Source of the DNA: Macrocybe gigantea
Lineage: Eukaryota; Basidiomycota; Agaricomycetes; Agaricales; Callistosporiaceae
Direction of reading: 5' to 3'
Assembly: GCA_011319805.1 (NCBI GenBank)
Contig: SJRY01000236.1
Coordinates: forward strand, 248,001 to 312,000
DNA: 64,000 nt
The position numbers and the translations under genes are program-made. Positions within the stretch are counted from its first letter, which is position 1. The number at the start of each line of letters is the position of its first letter. The notes beneath the pieces were generated by a model. The model saw only the letters and a program-made list of their open reading frames with translations. It searched no databases and was not told the origin of the DNA. This document shows, piece after piece, positions 11,652-22,002 of this stretch.

Positions 11652-13466
11652 CTAAATGAATGTCTTCAGTTTTTGTAGTCGTTCCGCGGCCTTCTCTAGG
11701 GTTTCCACGTCTTTGCAGAATGCAAATCTAGCATAAGCCTCACCAATACTGGCGTGTTCCTCACAATAGAACTGGAGGGAAGATTAGGGTAAAAATCAGC
11801 GAAAAGCAGCATAAGAATGATTGGCATACCTCGCTGACGGGGATCGATGATACTCCAATTTCCATAGCAATGAACCAACACGCCCTAAAATCATGAAGAA
11901 TTTAATATTCCGTAATGAATTGGAGACGTACTGAACCAATTACCTGAAGTCTCGACCTCTACCTAGGACACTTGGGGGGAAAGGGTAATCGTCTGGAAAA
12001 TTGACTTTTGAAATATCCTGGAAAACGAGTGAATACAGATGTGAAAGCCACAGATGTCAAACGTACTAGCAAGATGAAATAGCTTCCTTCCGGGTTGGTG
12101 TAAGGCAAACCCAGCTTGTCAAATGCTCTGGTTAACACAGCCCGCCTTTCCATGTACTCGTCCCGTTGGGTTTCAAAGAAGTGTCGCTCTTTGGCCTGTT
12201 CGAGACCGCAAGCAACAGCCTCTTGAAGAGGAGAGTTTGAGCAGAAGACAATGCGAGTGGTGGCAGCCAAAGTGGGTTGTATGATTGACGGGGGGCCAAT
12301 GAGCCATCCGACTCGCCAGCCAGTTGCCGCAAAGGCCTCTGGAATAAAGTTAGCAGCGCGCTGGATGGTATTGAACAATTCTCACTGCCAGCAGAACCCA
12401 CGGTCACAGTACGTTCCCACATACCGGGCAGCGTTGCGATGCGTACATGTTCTTTGTTGTCGAAGACAAGGCAGTCATACTGTGAAATAACATAAAAAAA
12501 AAGACCGCAAACTGAGGGCTGTGCAGGTGAAGACTGACACTTCATCCGACATGATGAGTAAGTTGAATTCTTCTGCGATGGCTGCGATGGTTTCCAACTC
12601 TTGGCGGGTGAAAACCTTTCCAACGGGGTTATGAGGGGTGTTGACAATAATCATCTTGGTGCGGGGTGTGACGGCTTTGCTATCACATGCAGGTGAGCTT
12701 TCGTCAGAGGTATACTAAAATGACCAATATACCGGAGCTGGCTTATGTCTATGGTCCAGTCGGCACTTGTATGAGCAGACTTGGCGTTAGCGGGAGGATG
12801 TAAGGGGACGTAGATAGGTTTGCCACCATTGAATGTGACAGATGGGAGATATTGGTCGAAAAATGGCTCGAACATAATGACTTCGTCATCCTGTTCTAAG
12901 AATGCAGTGAAGACGGAGTATTGGCCTGTTGCCGACTGAATTAGCACATGCGACAAGATAGGATCATGAGCAGTCGCTTACCTTCATTCGCACCGCTTGT
13001 TACGAGAATTTCTGATTCGACGTTGAGATCTCTGTTGAGCATGGGACCATAGAACGTCTTTATGGCTTCCCTCAGACGGATACGTCCTTTAGGATGCGAA
13101 TAGTGGTTTGCTGCAACAGTACCAAGTGCTGTTTCGGCGGCTTCCCTCACCCATTGAGGAGGTGCGAAGTTCATGTACCCTTGTCCGAGATTGATACAGT
13201 CCTGCGGCAGATTGGCCGCACTGGGTAGGATATCTTCAAGCCAAGGGCGATATGATGATGTGGCGCAACTCACTTGAAAATAGACCATACATCCTGGGCT
13301 AAGGCTCTTCCTTCCTTCAAGCGGATGAGAAGGGAATCAGATTGCTGCGGTCCCTTGGAGAGGCGGGGGAGGTTGGCTGGGACATGGATGAAACAGCGCT
13401 GGAGGAGGAGCGGAAGAGGTTGGAAAGGAGGGGAGGCTGAATACGGGACGCAAATTTCGCGAGCAT
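11652..13466 (-). CDS. BNA3: Kynurenine aminotransferase-like PLP enzyme (Bna3 type)
   Basis: Fold-type I aminotransferase, probably transaminating kynurenine to kynurenic acid, with cysteine-conjugate lyase activity common in the family. Conserved blocks in order: INLGQGYMNFAPPQWVREAA, ANHYSHPKGRIRLREAI, LVTSGANEG, EDDEVIM-type FEPFFDQYLP, IIVNTPHNPVGKVF, IMSDEVYDCLVF, then SAGK-AFAATGWRVGW. The PLP-binding lysine codon is split by an intron (A|AG). The C-terminal part ends LQKLKTFI at the TAG 11652-11654. The start is uncertain. The ATG at 13464-13466 begins MLAKFASRIQPPLLSNLFRS, which resembles a mitochondrial targeting peptide, but it joins the body only through a short intron or a missing base near 13320-13380. 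A downstream ATG could give a cytosolic form. The gene is convergent with the helicase, 72 bp away. Confidence 0.82.
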
Positions 13467-13844
13467 CCTTTATTTACGTTTACACGGATGTTTTGGCAAC
13501 TCCGGATGGCGCGCAGCCGACTGTTGAACCAGCTCGCAATGAGTCTTGGGATGGTGGCAGCAGGAGAAACGAGTAATATCATTTTTCCGCCTTGACAAGA
13601 ATAGCAAGATAATTCCCATTGGCTGAGAATTGCGACATCTACTGCTTAAATGAAATGCTGCCGGGAATCGGAGTTGCTGAGCCTCGTTCACTGGCAGTTC
13701 TCAATTCCGTCCCTTGAATAAATGCAACCATCATGAGCGACGTTTGACACAGACGTATCGTACATATCGACCTTATGTAATCAAAACCCGTGCCTTTCTT
13801 CAGTGACAGCCTTTTCTCAACCTTCCGCCGTAACAGTTCTGAAC

Positions 13845-16800
13845 ATGGGGTAAAAATTCCTTTCCCTCAGTTTTCTAGGTCGAAAGCTGACAACCTTCAG
13901 GACGCTCGAACCATTCCTGCCTACGAATGCGGCCCAGCTGGACCCTTTACAAGCTGAGGAAAATCTAGAACAGCATTCCGCCTCTGACGCCGAGGGCGAC
14001 GAAGAGGAGGAAGAGTTTGTCTACCCTGGTGCAGTCGATACCACGGATGATGAGGAACACGTTGAAGTACCTGTTCAGTCCCGTCATCCACCGTCTCCAG
14101 CGCAACTCGAATCATTATATGCTGCAGCCTCTGTCGGCGACCTTTCTTTGTTGAAAAGACTCTTCAAGAGTGCCCTGGACGCCGGCGAGGTAGAATCATT
14201 CGCGTTGGCCAATGAAGCATCTTCTCGAACTGGATCAACTCCTCTCCACGTTGCAGCCAGCAGGGGTTACCTCGAGATTGTAACATGGCGTAAGCTATAT
14301 GCGTTGCTCCTGAACAGCTAGCGATGATACTGAGAGGTTCCTGAAGTAATTGAAGAGTGCGGCGCTATACCTGACTTGGAAGATAGGGAAGGAGAGGTGA
14401 ATACTTGAATTTTACTCATCTTGTACCGTTTCACTGAACCTTTCAATGGCCAGACCGCTTTGCACAAGGCTTCACTGAATGGCCATATGGCCATTATCAA
14501 CTATCTGCTTCCCGACAAAGTAGACATTCATGCGCGTGATGCTGATGGATGGACGGCTCTTCACAACGCATGTTCAAAGGTGTGAAAGGTGTTCTGTCAC
14601 GTACATGATCGGCTCTCTTAGCGGAGGACTGAAGGGTTATCTTGATATAGTCAGGTGGCTATGTGAAACTGGGGGCGCCGCTTCTACTTTACACGGCGTC
14701 CGCGGCGTAGACATATGCAGTAAAGACGGATGGACGCCTTTGAGTGAGTTCATACAGTGTTAGGCGAATCAGTTTCATCTCATGTGTCTCCTAGTGAATG
14801 CGGCATCTAAGGGACATCTACCCGTTGTGCACTATCTGTTGACAAAGCAATCTGCCAATCCTTTTGTCAGAAACAAATGGGGTGAGACAGCATATGATGT
14901 AGCCGCTGCTGTCTTTGAGGTTTGGATTTGCGAGGTTTGTGCATGATTCTATGCACATTACCGCTAGATTCTGACATATCATTCAGGTCTTACAACAAGC
15001 CGAAGCTCAACAATGGAAGAGTACTTCTATACCGTACAACCCTTTGTCTGTTCATACTACAGTTCCCATCATCGTGTACGAGAACCAGCGGCTTGACTCT
15101 CGCCTCAAGACGCTAGCCGTCTCCGGTGGCAGGCCAAAATTCTCTTCTTCTGGTCTCGGCAAGCATGGACGACGTCCTCCATATGAGCTGAGGCTTTTCA
15201 CACCCGCAGAGACAGGCGTCCGGGAAATCGCAGCATGGCGTAGCGATGTGCAACTGCCGGTCCGTCTCTCTCCTTGGACGCTTCCAAGGCCATCTTCTCG
15301 TATTGGTCCTGAAAGTGTTGAACGAAGCCATTTCTGGCTGTACGTGTTTTCTTTCCAAAAAAAAAAATATGCCTTTGCTCAACTGCGTGGTCTTGCAGTT
15401 CAGATTGGACTCTTGATGTCACCCCTCCTGGAGTAGATGCTTACGAAGGTTGGCAATACGCCCACCGTTTTAGTAGCCCAGACGATAGGTGGTCAGCGGA
15501 TCCGCCGCCGCAGCTGGAACGTCTACTCCACGGTTCAAGCTTCGTTCCATCCGACCAGACCAACATTGGGGGCTTCTCAGATACTTCTGTCCCCCAACAG
15601 TCGCCGACATGGGTCAGACGGCGGCGCTGGGTCCGCATCATGCGAAGGAGGTTGGACATACCTCCATTGCCGTTCCTCGAATCAGATGGCGCTTATTATC
15701 ACATCGATGCTGAAGGTGGTCTGATTCCATTCACGGGCGAAGTCTCTTTCGCCCCTGGAGAGTCTGATAGCCAGGAGCTCAATTCCATCCCCTCTACGCG
15801 TTTATCTTCGGCTCAAGACTATGTTTCCCGTTCTCGATATCTCGTGGGAGCCCATTCTCAAAATTTCGACGCTACTGATGTTATCTCGGGAGTGGAAGTT
15901 CGCCGAGCCATAGCTAAACTAGAGCGAGCTACTATGGAATTGAGACAAGGCATCCTTGGTGAGTGGTGTATTTGAGCCTTAGGCAGGTATTTCTTAAAGT
16001 TCTTAATACCAGGGGACGATGATGCTGAGCGTAGGACCCAGGCTGAAGTTCTGCTTAATGCATACAACAGGGAGTTAGGGCGCATTCGCCTCATGGCTGG
16101 GGCTCAAGGTTTACTCATATCCGGAGACGGTACGTAGTCAATCTATCTTTAGCCACCCGAAATGTCAATGTTTAATCAGATCAAGACGATGAGAACGATG
16201 ATGACGATGATGACGAGGAATTCCATTACCCGGGTGCTCCCCACGATGACGAAAGCCGGCCAGCTTCGCGAGCATCTGGATTTTCCAATGGCTCTCGTCG
16301 GCCTGGAGCAGCCCGGTCGCCTGCTGATCTCACTCCCCAGCTGTCGCAGGCACCAGACTTCAGAGTGCCCACTCGTGAGACGCCACAAAAAGCCCGTATC
16401 GTAGCGCCATCTGCCCATCAAGTCCACGCTCAATGGGAGAGGGACGCATCTGTACAACATTGCAGAGATTGTCAACGTCGCTTCAGTTTCCTGCTTCGTA
16501 GAGTGAGTCCATGCTCATTCTTGCCAATTCTGCTTCTTAATGACCGCGATCTCAGCATGTAGGCTATCCAATTCAATTCTACGGGAATGCTATAACTAAG
16601 CAATTCTGTAGCACTGTCGCAAATGCGGCCGTATTTTCTGCGATCGTTGCTCATCGTATAGGGCACCCCTCGATCCTTCTGACATCGTGCGCGACCCAGC
16701 TTTTCCTGAAGCCCAGGCCTCCGCGAGTTCCCAACGAGTCTGTAGGACTTGCTACGACGAAATTCATGCTACTGTTCCAAGTAATTTCATGACTTCTCGG

Positions 16801-17409
16801 ACGAGCTCTATGGAGCGAATCGTCGTAGATCAAGCCCGCCTCACTCTACCCAGCCATCCGCTCCGTAGACAGTCAAGTTCTCAACTGAGCGACCTTGCCG
16901 AGTAAGTTGCGGCATTGCCAGTAATGTCCTGTGCGTTGGTTTATAAAGGTGTTTTCAGATGTCCCGTTTGCGGCAAGAACCTTAGCGAATTCCAAACGGC
17001 CAAGGAGCAAGAGTCACACGTCAAAAGTTGCCTAGAGGGTCCGGCCTCTGGTTCTCCTCAAAGCACAAAATACCTTGTATACCGTCTCCCTCAAGAGAGT
17101 GCATTATTGGGTGTCGAATGTTAGTGTCTCTTCTGAAACAGCCTGAAATCGAATTAACTCGGTGCGACTCATAGGCGTTATATGTCTTGAAGAGTTTGTT
17201 CCAGGTATGCAGGTCATCATTAACATTGACAGCCAATTGATCATTCTGTCAGGCTCGGCTGTAGCACGCCTGAGCTGTTTATGCAGCTTTCATAACGGTA
17301 TGCTAGATGGATCCCTAGTGAGAGTTGCTTCCTTTGTACTGATCGGTCTTCAGCATGTCTGTCATCATGGCTTAAGCGTGGCAAAAGCTGTCCAGTCCAC
17401 GCCCGCTGA
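13845..17409 (+). CDS. Ankyrin-FYVE-RING protein, probable endosomal E3 ubiquitin ligase
   Basis: Multi-exon gene. The coding start is a 5-nt exon (ATGGG, 13845-13849) spliced over 51 nt to 13901, giving MGTLEPFLPTNAAQ. An acidic stretch is followed by four or five ankyrin repeats (GSTPLHVAASRGYLEIV, QTALHKASLNGHMAII, DGWTALHNACSKG, DGWTPLMNAASKGHLPVVHY). A linker leads to a complete FYVE zinc finger: WERD, CRDCQRRFSF, RRHHCRKCGRIFCDRCSS, RVCRTC. Another possible zinc knuckle (CPVCGKNLSEF) comes next. The C-terminus is a RING (CVICLEEFVPG, LSCLCSFHNACLSSWLKRG, CPVHAR) ending at the TGA 17407-17409. FYVE domains bind phosphatidylinositol 3-phosphate on endosomes. FYVE plus RING recalls yeast Pib1, but the ankyrin head is additional. 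All metal ligands seen are intact. Confidence 0.85.
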
Positions 17410-17457
17410 GCGGTTCTTTATGCCGGTTCTCGATCTGACCATTTTCAAGAATTTCCA

Positions 17458-18423
17458 TTACTCGCCATCATGTGTTACGTAAAAGGGACTATAGGGAATT
17501 CTGCTCTCGTCAACCCGGATAATATCACTCAAGTCCTCGTAGTCGGGTTCTATGATATCCTGTCCTTTCCGTCCGTCGTCCTGATCGTCCACGAACCATG
17601 TCGAGGGTCATCATCATCGCTATCTTCATCGTCATCATCTTCTAAGTCTGACTCTGTTGGTTTATGGTTCCTGTTGGATTTCGTTCAGATTTAATATTAA
17701 TGATATGTTCGATCGACAATGAAGATGCGGGAACACACATGAATGCCCATATTCTTGCTTCTCTCTCTTCTCTCGTGAGGACTTCTCCCCTGGCAGGAAT
17801 GCCTAACCGTTTCCTCTTGTCTTCCAGTCGCTGTTGTCTTTCCTTCTCCTGAAGAAAACCTTGGCGTTCAAGGTCCATGGCTTCTTGCATACTCAGCGTT
17901 CCAGGAGCGCTTTGGCCATTTATGGGGACCTGGTGCTTCTATGATGAGTGAAAACGACGCATCGGATAATTGGAGAAAGCACAGCTTGGTAGAGAGCCTT
18001 CCTCTTAGCCTCCAGAGTCCTACTTGTCGGTGGGTCGGGAGATGTGTAAGATCCGCTCGCGTCGATATGTGCACTCTTGAGTTTGGAGTTGATAGTGTCA
18101 ATCCCTTGAAGTTCCACAAGGCGCGCCTGTATTGCTGCCTGCTCAGCAGATACTCTCTCCACATACGTAGATGTTGATGCACCCCTGTCCGACTGTCAAT
18201 AGCGGCACCAACATCTGCAATGAATGATGGTATGCACGCACGGCGCTGATAATATCTTTGCATTGAGCTTGAATGCGTCCTGTAGTTCTCGGATAGTCAT
18301 GTCAGCTATCCGAGGCCGTTGCTTTGGAGGTGCTCTGAAGCCTGGAGGGACGGCCTGCTTGCGCCGGCCCGTCGGAGATGATGGAGACACTGGTACGTTA
18401 TGGAGCGACGGGTGAGAAGTCAT
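17458..18423 (-). CDS. Conserved fungal protein with acidic C-terminal tail
   Basis: Function unknown. I recognise the family only as a conserved fungal protein. It starts MTSHPSLHNVPVSPSSPTGR and carries a short helical block IADMTIRELQDAFKLNAKIL. After an intron comes a coiled-coil-like stretch with ERVSAEQAAIQARLVELQ. Then follow VPINGQSAPGTLSMQEAM, RQGFLQEKERQQRLEDKRKR and the conserved LTREEREARIWAFM. The last exon has an acidic run, and the conserved end FVDDQDDGRKGQDIIEP...IIRVDESRIPYSPF is reached only in the next frame, so one base seems to be missing near 17605-17612. Without it the protein would stop at 17550. The gene is convergent with the FYVE-RING gene (48 bp apart), and a DNA transposon sits 53 bp upstream of its ATG. 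Confidence 0.65.
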
Positions 18424-18474
18424 TGAAGTATATGAGGAAGGTCGCAAGGATTGAGTACTGAGTCTTTATGGGAG

Positions 18475-18476
18475 TA
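18475..18476. repeat. TA target-site duplication, left
   Basis: The dinucleotide TA directly flanks the left terminal inverted repeat and is matched by TA at 21564-21565. Tc1/mariner elements insert at and duplicate TA. Confidence 0.85.
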
Positions 18477-18507
18477 CAGTTCCGGACAAGCAAAGACAAC
18501 CAATTTG
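18477..18507 (+). repeat. Left terminal inverted repeat of Tc1/mariner-type element
   Basis: 31 nt beginning CAGTTCCGG. It matches the reverse complement of 21533-21563 at 29 of 31 positions, with mismatches at positions 10 and 25. Confidence 0.92.
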
Positions 18508-18615
18508 ATATCTTGTGAATGCGAATTTTTCTGGCCAAACCGACATCAGATTTCAAACCAGAATCTTTGAAAACGTCGAAAACAACACCTCCGGTAATTT
18601 TCCCACGACATTTTG

Positions 18616-18631
18616 TGTGCGCCAAAATTTT
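18616..18631 (+). repeat. Subterminal direct repeat, left copy
   Basis: The sequence TGTGCGCCAAAATTTT, 139 nt inside the left end, recurs in the same orientation at 21386-21401. Subterminal repeats in DNA transposons often bind transposase, but this role is inferred here. Confidence 0.7.
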
Positions 18632-18668
18632 TTGGTCTTTGAGAGCTATATTTCGGTGGAGAAATCAA

Positions 18669-21265
18669 CTAACTACAGTCGAGATACTTTAAGGCTGTCT
18701 CGGAAATCTTCCGGTGCTGTTTCTGCTCACGGACTGCCCACTCAGCTGCCTTTCCTGTTAGACCATTTCGGTATGCATCCATAAATCTCCACGTTCGGTT
18801 GATGAAACGGCGGATGATGTCCACTGAACATGCATCAAGGTACCGAATAGCAGCATCTTTCGCATCCTGGAATGTCTTTTTGTCAGCTTCTCGGTACCGG
18901 TATTTCACCCAACCCCAATACTGAGTAGCTTCATCAGCAAACCTGGCTTTAAAGACCAGGACAATGAACATACCATTTCAATAGGATTGAGCTCGCAATG
19001 GAACTTCGGTAAGAATATACAGTAATGACCAGCTTTTGTAATGAAATCTTCGAGCATTGAGCGTTGTTTCATGAAGTCATCTTGCTGACTCAGAAGACGA
19101 GCCATGCAGCAATCCCGGCTCTCGAAAGGACACACAGGTGAGCATTTTGCACGTAAATGAGAGACTTTGAATCCGCGCTCTTCCAACACACGTTTTAAAC
19201 CTTTCGGCTGTCCATTATCCAATGTCATCTTTTGAGGTATTCTGCGAAGTGAGGCCGTGGGATTGTTATCTGGAATGATCGTGTCACGCTGAATGCGCTG
19301 TTTTCCGCCATCTGACTTGTTCATATCGAAAGCCTTCAAAGCGTCGGGGGGAAGTGATGCATGGGCTGAAGATTGATCAAAAATGAACAGTGCTTTCTTG
19401 CCTGGATGAGCAGCCTCGAAGATTTCAACAGCATCCTTCATCTGATCAATAAGCTGTCCACAATCCCACCAATCGTCGTTATTCTTTCCTGGAAAGATTA
19501 TTTTGCGGCTGTCACGGATGACCTGGCCATGTTCATTTGTCAGAATCAACCGTCCTGTTGCTGGAGTGATGAAGTCTGAGACGTGGATTGCTCGACCCTT
19601 TCCCTTCTGCCGGAGCGGTTGTTCACCCTTTTGTAACCTTTATATATTGCGTGAGCCCTGACATGAATGCCCAAAATCAGTACTCACCATGCATCCTGAG
19701 CATTGTCATTATGATGGAAAATGCTCTCATCATGAAAGCAGGGTATAACCTCCTCACGACCTTGAAGGTTTGGCTCGACTCGTTCCAGTCCCGGACCATC
19801 ATAATGAACCATCCGTGCCTCATACTCTGCCATGGCAGGGAGAAAAACCTCATTGCGATACTTGACGACATCCTCTCTCTCGTGACCATCCATATATACA
19901 CCCTTCTTGATGCGAGTCCGTCGCCAGCCCAGCTTGATCAACCAACGACGAGCAGTTCTCTCTGAGAGTGGATTCTTTGGCCGTATCCCGAGATCAGGAA
20001 AGATGACCTGATTCATGGCTGATTGGAGGGTCTTGGGAGTGACTTTTCCCGTTGGCAAGCTTGTCAGATATTCTCGTGCACACTTCTCAACATTTTCATC
20101 TGCAAGCCAAGAGTGCGCATTCTTTCGCCCACCCCGGCGCTGCCTCGGAAGTTGCTCGAAGGTTTGGTAATGTCTTGCCAATGCACGCACACGTCGTGCG
20201 AACCAAATACCCTGCCCTTCATGCCATTGCCTTGCAATCTCCATGCTGGCTTGGATACGTGAAGAACCCTTGAGTCGGAGTGTCGCGAAGTTGGAGAGGA
20301 TCATAAGCTGGTTGACTTGGCTCAAAGGTAGTGTCTTGCTCTTCTTTTTCAACTCGGATTTTATTCTTTCACGGAGTACGTCCCAGCCTTTGATCTCGAT
20401 AGATGTGTCTTGAATTTGATCCTCCAGCTCCTCCTCCCAACTCTCCATCTCTCGTGAGTCCTCAGACAGCCCCAGAGCCTCTACTCGGACTTGATCATCA
20501 TCGTTGTTTCCATCCTCGCTCATCGAATCGGCATCCACAGGGATCTCCAAGTCCGAGTTAGCTACTGGAGGTGCTGTCACCACTGTGGCAGTGGATGCGC
20601 CTTCGACCAACATGCCATCGGCTGCTGCTGTGGCAACTGACGTGACGTCGACGGGAACAACGTCGATCTCTTGATCCTCGGTCTCCGATGCAAGCCGAAC
20701 GCGCGGGACAATGGGCTCAGAGGTTCGAGCTTCCATATCTGGCCTGGCAACCACTGAAAACCCAAATCCATCGAGGCGTTGCTGGTTTTCCAGGCTTTGG
20801 CATATCGTTGTTGTGTGCGTCTTGACTTGCTCATGACGTCTGGACCTTTGCCATAAGTTGATGGGCGTTCTGAAGCATGGTATGAACTCCGAGCCTCCAC
20901 TATATGCCACTGACAAGGCTCTTACCTTTTGGTTCAGCCACTTTTCGTCGCAGATTGGGCGGAATCCAGTCTGCATCACTTGGATCATCCGTGACCACCA
21001 TATCTGCCATCCTTGCACCGAATTCTACGGCCCCGATCAGCGTGTCATCCCACTCATCAAGCTCCTCGACATCTGAGTCTTCTTCGACCAGTTCCCATCA
21101 GGCCCGGCTTTGCTCATTTTCACCCGACTCCGAGGCAGAACCAGGTTCGGAATCATTGGCGTCGCTCAGGGATGCGGTATTTGCGGAAGCTGAGGATTTC
21201 TTTTGCGCCTTGGTTGCGGAGACCTAAGTATTTTTGGCTTTCTTTCGAGGACGACCTGCAGGCAT
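18669..21265 (-). pseudogene. Decayed DDE transposase of the Tc1/mariner-type element
   Basis: The coding region begins at the ATG 21263-21265 with MPAGRPRKKAKNT, an AT-hook-like GRPRKK, and ends at 18669. The body has a helix-rich DNA-binding part (RQRRGGRKNAHSWLADENVE, ERTARRWLIKLGWRRTRIKK). The catalytic core has FHDESIF (first D), FIFDQSSAHAS (second D) and HCELNPIEM (acidic third position). Introns lie after NAQDAW and after NPIEM. The copy is broken: in-frame stops at 21224-21226 (TAG) and 21098-21100 (TGA), and a one-base frame slip near 20795 in an A-run. The catalytic region itself is open. The nonsense codons indicate that this copy does not make full-length transposase. Confidence 0.8.
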
Positions 21266-21385
21266 TGGCCCTTTTTTTAGCTGGTCGCCGATGGATGTTT
21301 TGCTGATTTTTTCACTCAATCAGTCTCCAATCAATCAGAGGATGCTGAATTTGAATTTTCCGTGAATTTTCCTATTTTTTTCCAC

Positions 21386-21401
21386 TGTGCGCCAAAATTT
21401 T
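21386..21401 (+). repeat. Subterminal direct repeat, right copy
   Basis: Second copy of TGTGCGCCAAAATTTT, 162 nt inside the right end of the transposon, same orientation as 18616-18631. Confidence 0.7.
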
Positions 21402-21532
21402 AGGGTACAAAAACAAAAAGGTCATCTAAATAGGAATTGCTCGAGCAAAACTCGCCCTCCTGATGAAATACGTCTATTCCGACGGTTTTCGTGGGGTTGG
21501 CTCAGTGTTTGGTCCCTACAAAATTGAGTCTA

Positions 21533-21563
21533 CAAATTTGTTGTCTTTGCTTGACCGGAACTG
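21533..21563 (-). repeat. Right terminal inverted repeat of Tc1/mariner-type element
   Basis: Reverse complement begins CAGTTCCGG and pairs with 18477-18507 at 29 of 31 positions. TA follows at 21564-21565. Confidence 0.92.
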
Positions 21564-22002
21564 TAGAAAAGTAGTTCAGAGCGGCACAGTGTAACAAGTC
21601 ATCTGACTGCCTTTTAAAGGCATTTTCAATCGACTGCTTAGCACGACAGCGATAGCAGTATACTGTACAACAGATAAAATACAAAAATGAAGCAATACAG
21701 AACAAAAAAGGCTTTATAGTTTACATGAAATGTTGCCCTATAATCTTGGCGTAAGGAAACAATTCAATGATGTGTGATATGAGTCAACGCACCATGCCCG
21801 GCGGCATGAATTCATCATTATCTGGTTCTCCTGACCGTCGAGGGCTCTCCCCTGGCGAAGGGGCCCCTCAAAGGTCCAGGGCTGGGGCCAACGGGATCGA
21901 ACCTAGCCCCCGGCGGTGCCCCATCGGTGGTAAGAACCCATCGCCACCCCATGGTCCACGATCTCCAAACGGACTACGACCAGCGGGCGCGCCAAAGATG
22001 GG

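Larger units (their letters stand above)
18477..21563 (-). mobile_element. Tc1/mariner (ITm)-superfamily DNA transposon, 3.1 kb
   Basis: Complete element with 31-bp terminal inverted repeats and flanking TA. It contains one spliced transposase gene on the minus strand with a D-D-E type catalytic core. At about 3.1 kb it is larger than the classic 1.3-2 kb mariner, because the transposase has a long N-terminal region and the ends are extended. A 16-nt subterminal sequence (TGTGCGCCAAAATTTT) occurs at both ends in the same orientation. The boundaries are supported by the repeat pair and the TA duplication together. Confidence 0.9.

Noticed and set aside
18616..18631. E2F-type site as evidence for host cell-cycle control of the transposon
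   Set aside because: The match is short and AT-rich, with no independent support. It is kept only as a remark in the repeat finding.
19588..19965. Open plus-strand frames across the transposon as separate genes
   Set aside because: They are mirror frames of the minus-strand transposase. They have no conserved motif and no splice logic.
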